DNA of 5,576 nucleotides from Actinomycetota bacterium (GTDB lineage: Bacteria > Actinomycetota > Actinomycetes > Streptosporangiales > Streptosporangiaceae). A program made the position numbers and the translations under genes. This document shows positions 5,147 to 5,576 of this stretch, in pieces. Where the stretch lies: positions 1 through 5,576 of the forward strand of contig PMOU01000009.1 in assembly GCA_003161205.1 (NCBI GenBank), written 5' to 3'. Position 1 is the stretch's first letter. The number at the start of each line of letters is the position of its first letter. The notes under the pieces are model-generated. The model searched no databases and was not told the DNA's origin. It worked only from the letters and a program-made list of their open reading frames with translations.

Positions 5147-5361
5147 CCCAGGGCACCCTGCTGGCCATCGATGTATTGGGGACAACGGGTAATGAGTAGT
5201 CCGTTACATGCGTTGCCGATCCTGGCGAAGGCTCATCGTGGAGTAGTACGGATGGATACGTCCCCACCGGAGGGGGTTCGAGCAGATGCGGCTTGGGCAC
5301 CGCGTAGGCGCAGTCTCGACAATCAGCAGATCTGGTAGGGATGTCCGAGCGCATGCAATAT
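5147..5361. other. Intergenic stretch between convergent frames
   Basis: No gene is supported here. A 48-codon plus frame (ATG 5192 to TAG 5338) lacks a convincing ribosome binding site. A short palindrome CAGGG-CA-CCCTG lies just after the upstream stop. GGTTCGAGC at 5275-5283 resembles a tRNA T-arm, but no matching acceptor or anticodon arms were found around it. Confidence 0.4.
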
Positions 5362-5403
5362 GCCGACGCCCCGCCGACCCTGTAGGTTCGGCGGGGCGTC
5401 GGC
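5362..5403 (-). terminator. Strong hairpin, probable intrinsic terminator of the minus-strand gene
   Basis: GCCGACGCCCCGCCGA (5362-5377) pairs perfectly with 5388-5403, giving a 16-bp GC-rich stem and a 10-nt loop. It lies 22 nt after the stop of the minus-strand gene and between convergent reading frames, so it could act on both strands. A U tract is weak or absent on either side, as is common for actinomycete terminators. Confidence 0.8.
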
Positions 5404-5425
5404 CTGCTCTTACAAGAGCTCGGGA

Positions 5426-5576
5426 TTAGTCCGTCGCAGAGCCGTGGATGCGCTCTTGCTGCTCGGCGTCCACCTCTGCCCACGACGGGTGGCTGCGGTC
5501 CACTACCACCGGCCGTTCTCTCTCTGGCGTCGGCTCGTGGTACTCGTCGCCGTCATTTTCATCCTCTGGACCGGGC
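5426..5576 (-). CDS. Acidic C-terminus of a hypothetical protein (5' end outside window)
   Basis: The minus strand from 5576 is open to TAA at 5428-5426, giving 49 residues that begin PGPEDENDGDEYHEPTPERE and end QQERIHGSATD. About a third are Asp or Glu, with Pro, Arg and His, and there is no hydrophobic core, so this is likely a disordered tail. Coding is supported by biased codon use and by the strong hairpin 22 nt after the stop. The function cannot be told from the tail. The start and main domain are beyond the right edge. Confidence 0.6.
   Translation of the reverse strand, partial: PGPEDENDGDEYHEPTPERERPVVVDRSHPSWAEVDAEQQERIHGSATD

Noticed and set aside
4583..5185. Minus-strand open frame (200 aa) opposite the 4595-5146 gene
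   Set aside because: Its third positions coincide with the plus-strand first positions, which are less GC-rich than the plus-strand third positions, so base use favours the plus strand. No motif supports it.
5275..5283. tRNA-like T-arm GGTTCGAGC
   Set aside because: No complementary acceptor, D or anticodon arms could be placed at tRNA distances.
5192..5338. 48-aa plus-strand frame
   Set aside because: No convincing ribosome binding site, no family resemblance and too short to judge by codon use.
5106..5483. Minus-strand open frame (125 aa) across the right intergenic region
   Set aside because: It runs through the 16-bp hairpin and overlaps, in another frame, the better supported minus-strand gene end at 5426-5576. 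Its composition is unlike a folded protein.

Overview
The window looks like chromosomal or accessory DNA of a high-GC actinomycete, Streptomyces or a relative. The evidence is G/C-ending codons, GGAGG-type ribosome binding sites, overlapping start and stop codons, a stand-alone RsbW-like ATPase of the kind common in that group, and an actinobacterial IS256/Mutator transposase. The species cannot be named from the sequence.

Layout. Positions 1-3210 held a tightly packed plus-strand gene string. It runs from the 3' part of a probable radical SAM protein with a four-cysteine cluster (1-531), through a DEDDh 3'-5' exonuclease (524-1126, 8-nt overlap), to a thymidylate-kinase-like P-loop kinase (start 1104, 23-nt overlap). 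A complete 1457-bp IS256-family element (1704-3160) sits inside the last codons of the kinase gene. Both 25-nt terminal inverted repeats and an exact 8-bp target duplication (CATTCATC) are visible. Removing the element and one duplication copy restores a 213-codon kinase ending in TAG at 3208-3210. In the present sequence the last 13 kinase residues are replaced by 22 IS-encoded ones. An RsbW-like ATPase (3237-3809), a 67-aa hypothetical protein (about 3866-4069) and an ATGA-coupled 38-codon reading frame (4066-4182) follow. The ATPase began only 26 nt after the original kinase stop, so the ancestral arrangement was probably one operon that the IS has split.

The IS carries a distinctive control structure. 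A perfect 16-bp inverted repeat (1754-1769 with 1819-1834) ends directly at the transposase ATG and buries its ribosome binding site. A third copy of one arm (1731-1739) could compete for pairing, and the hybrid kinase frame ends at 1770-1772, just past the left arm. This suggests protection from read-through transcripts and possible coupling to kinase translation.

The right part is poor in recognisable genes: a mostly silent stretch (4183-4594), an unrecognised 183-aa plus-strand frame with coding-like base use (4595-5146), a gap, a strong 16-bp-stem hairpin (5362-5403), and the acidic C-terminus of a minus-strand gene that enters from the right edge (5426-5576).

The possible undescribed system is the radical SAM / DEDDh exonuclease / atypical dTMP-kinase-like / RsbW-like ATPase string. 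It resembles a nucleotide or nucleic-acid modification or processing module with a regulatory component, but this is inference from gene content and packing only.
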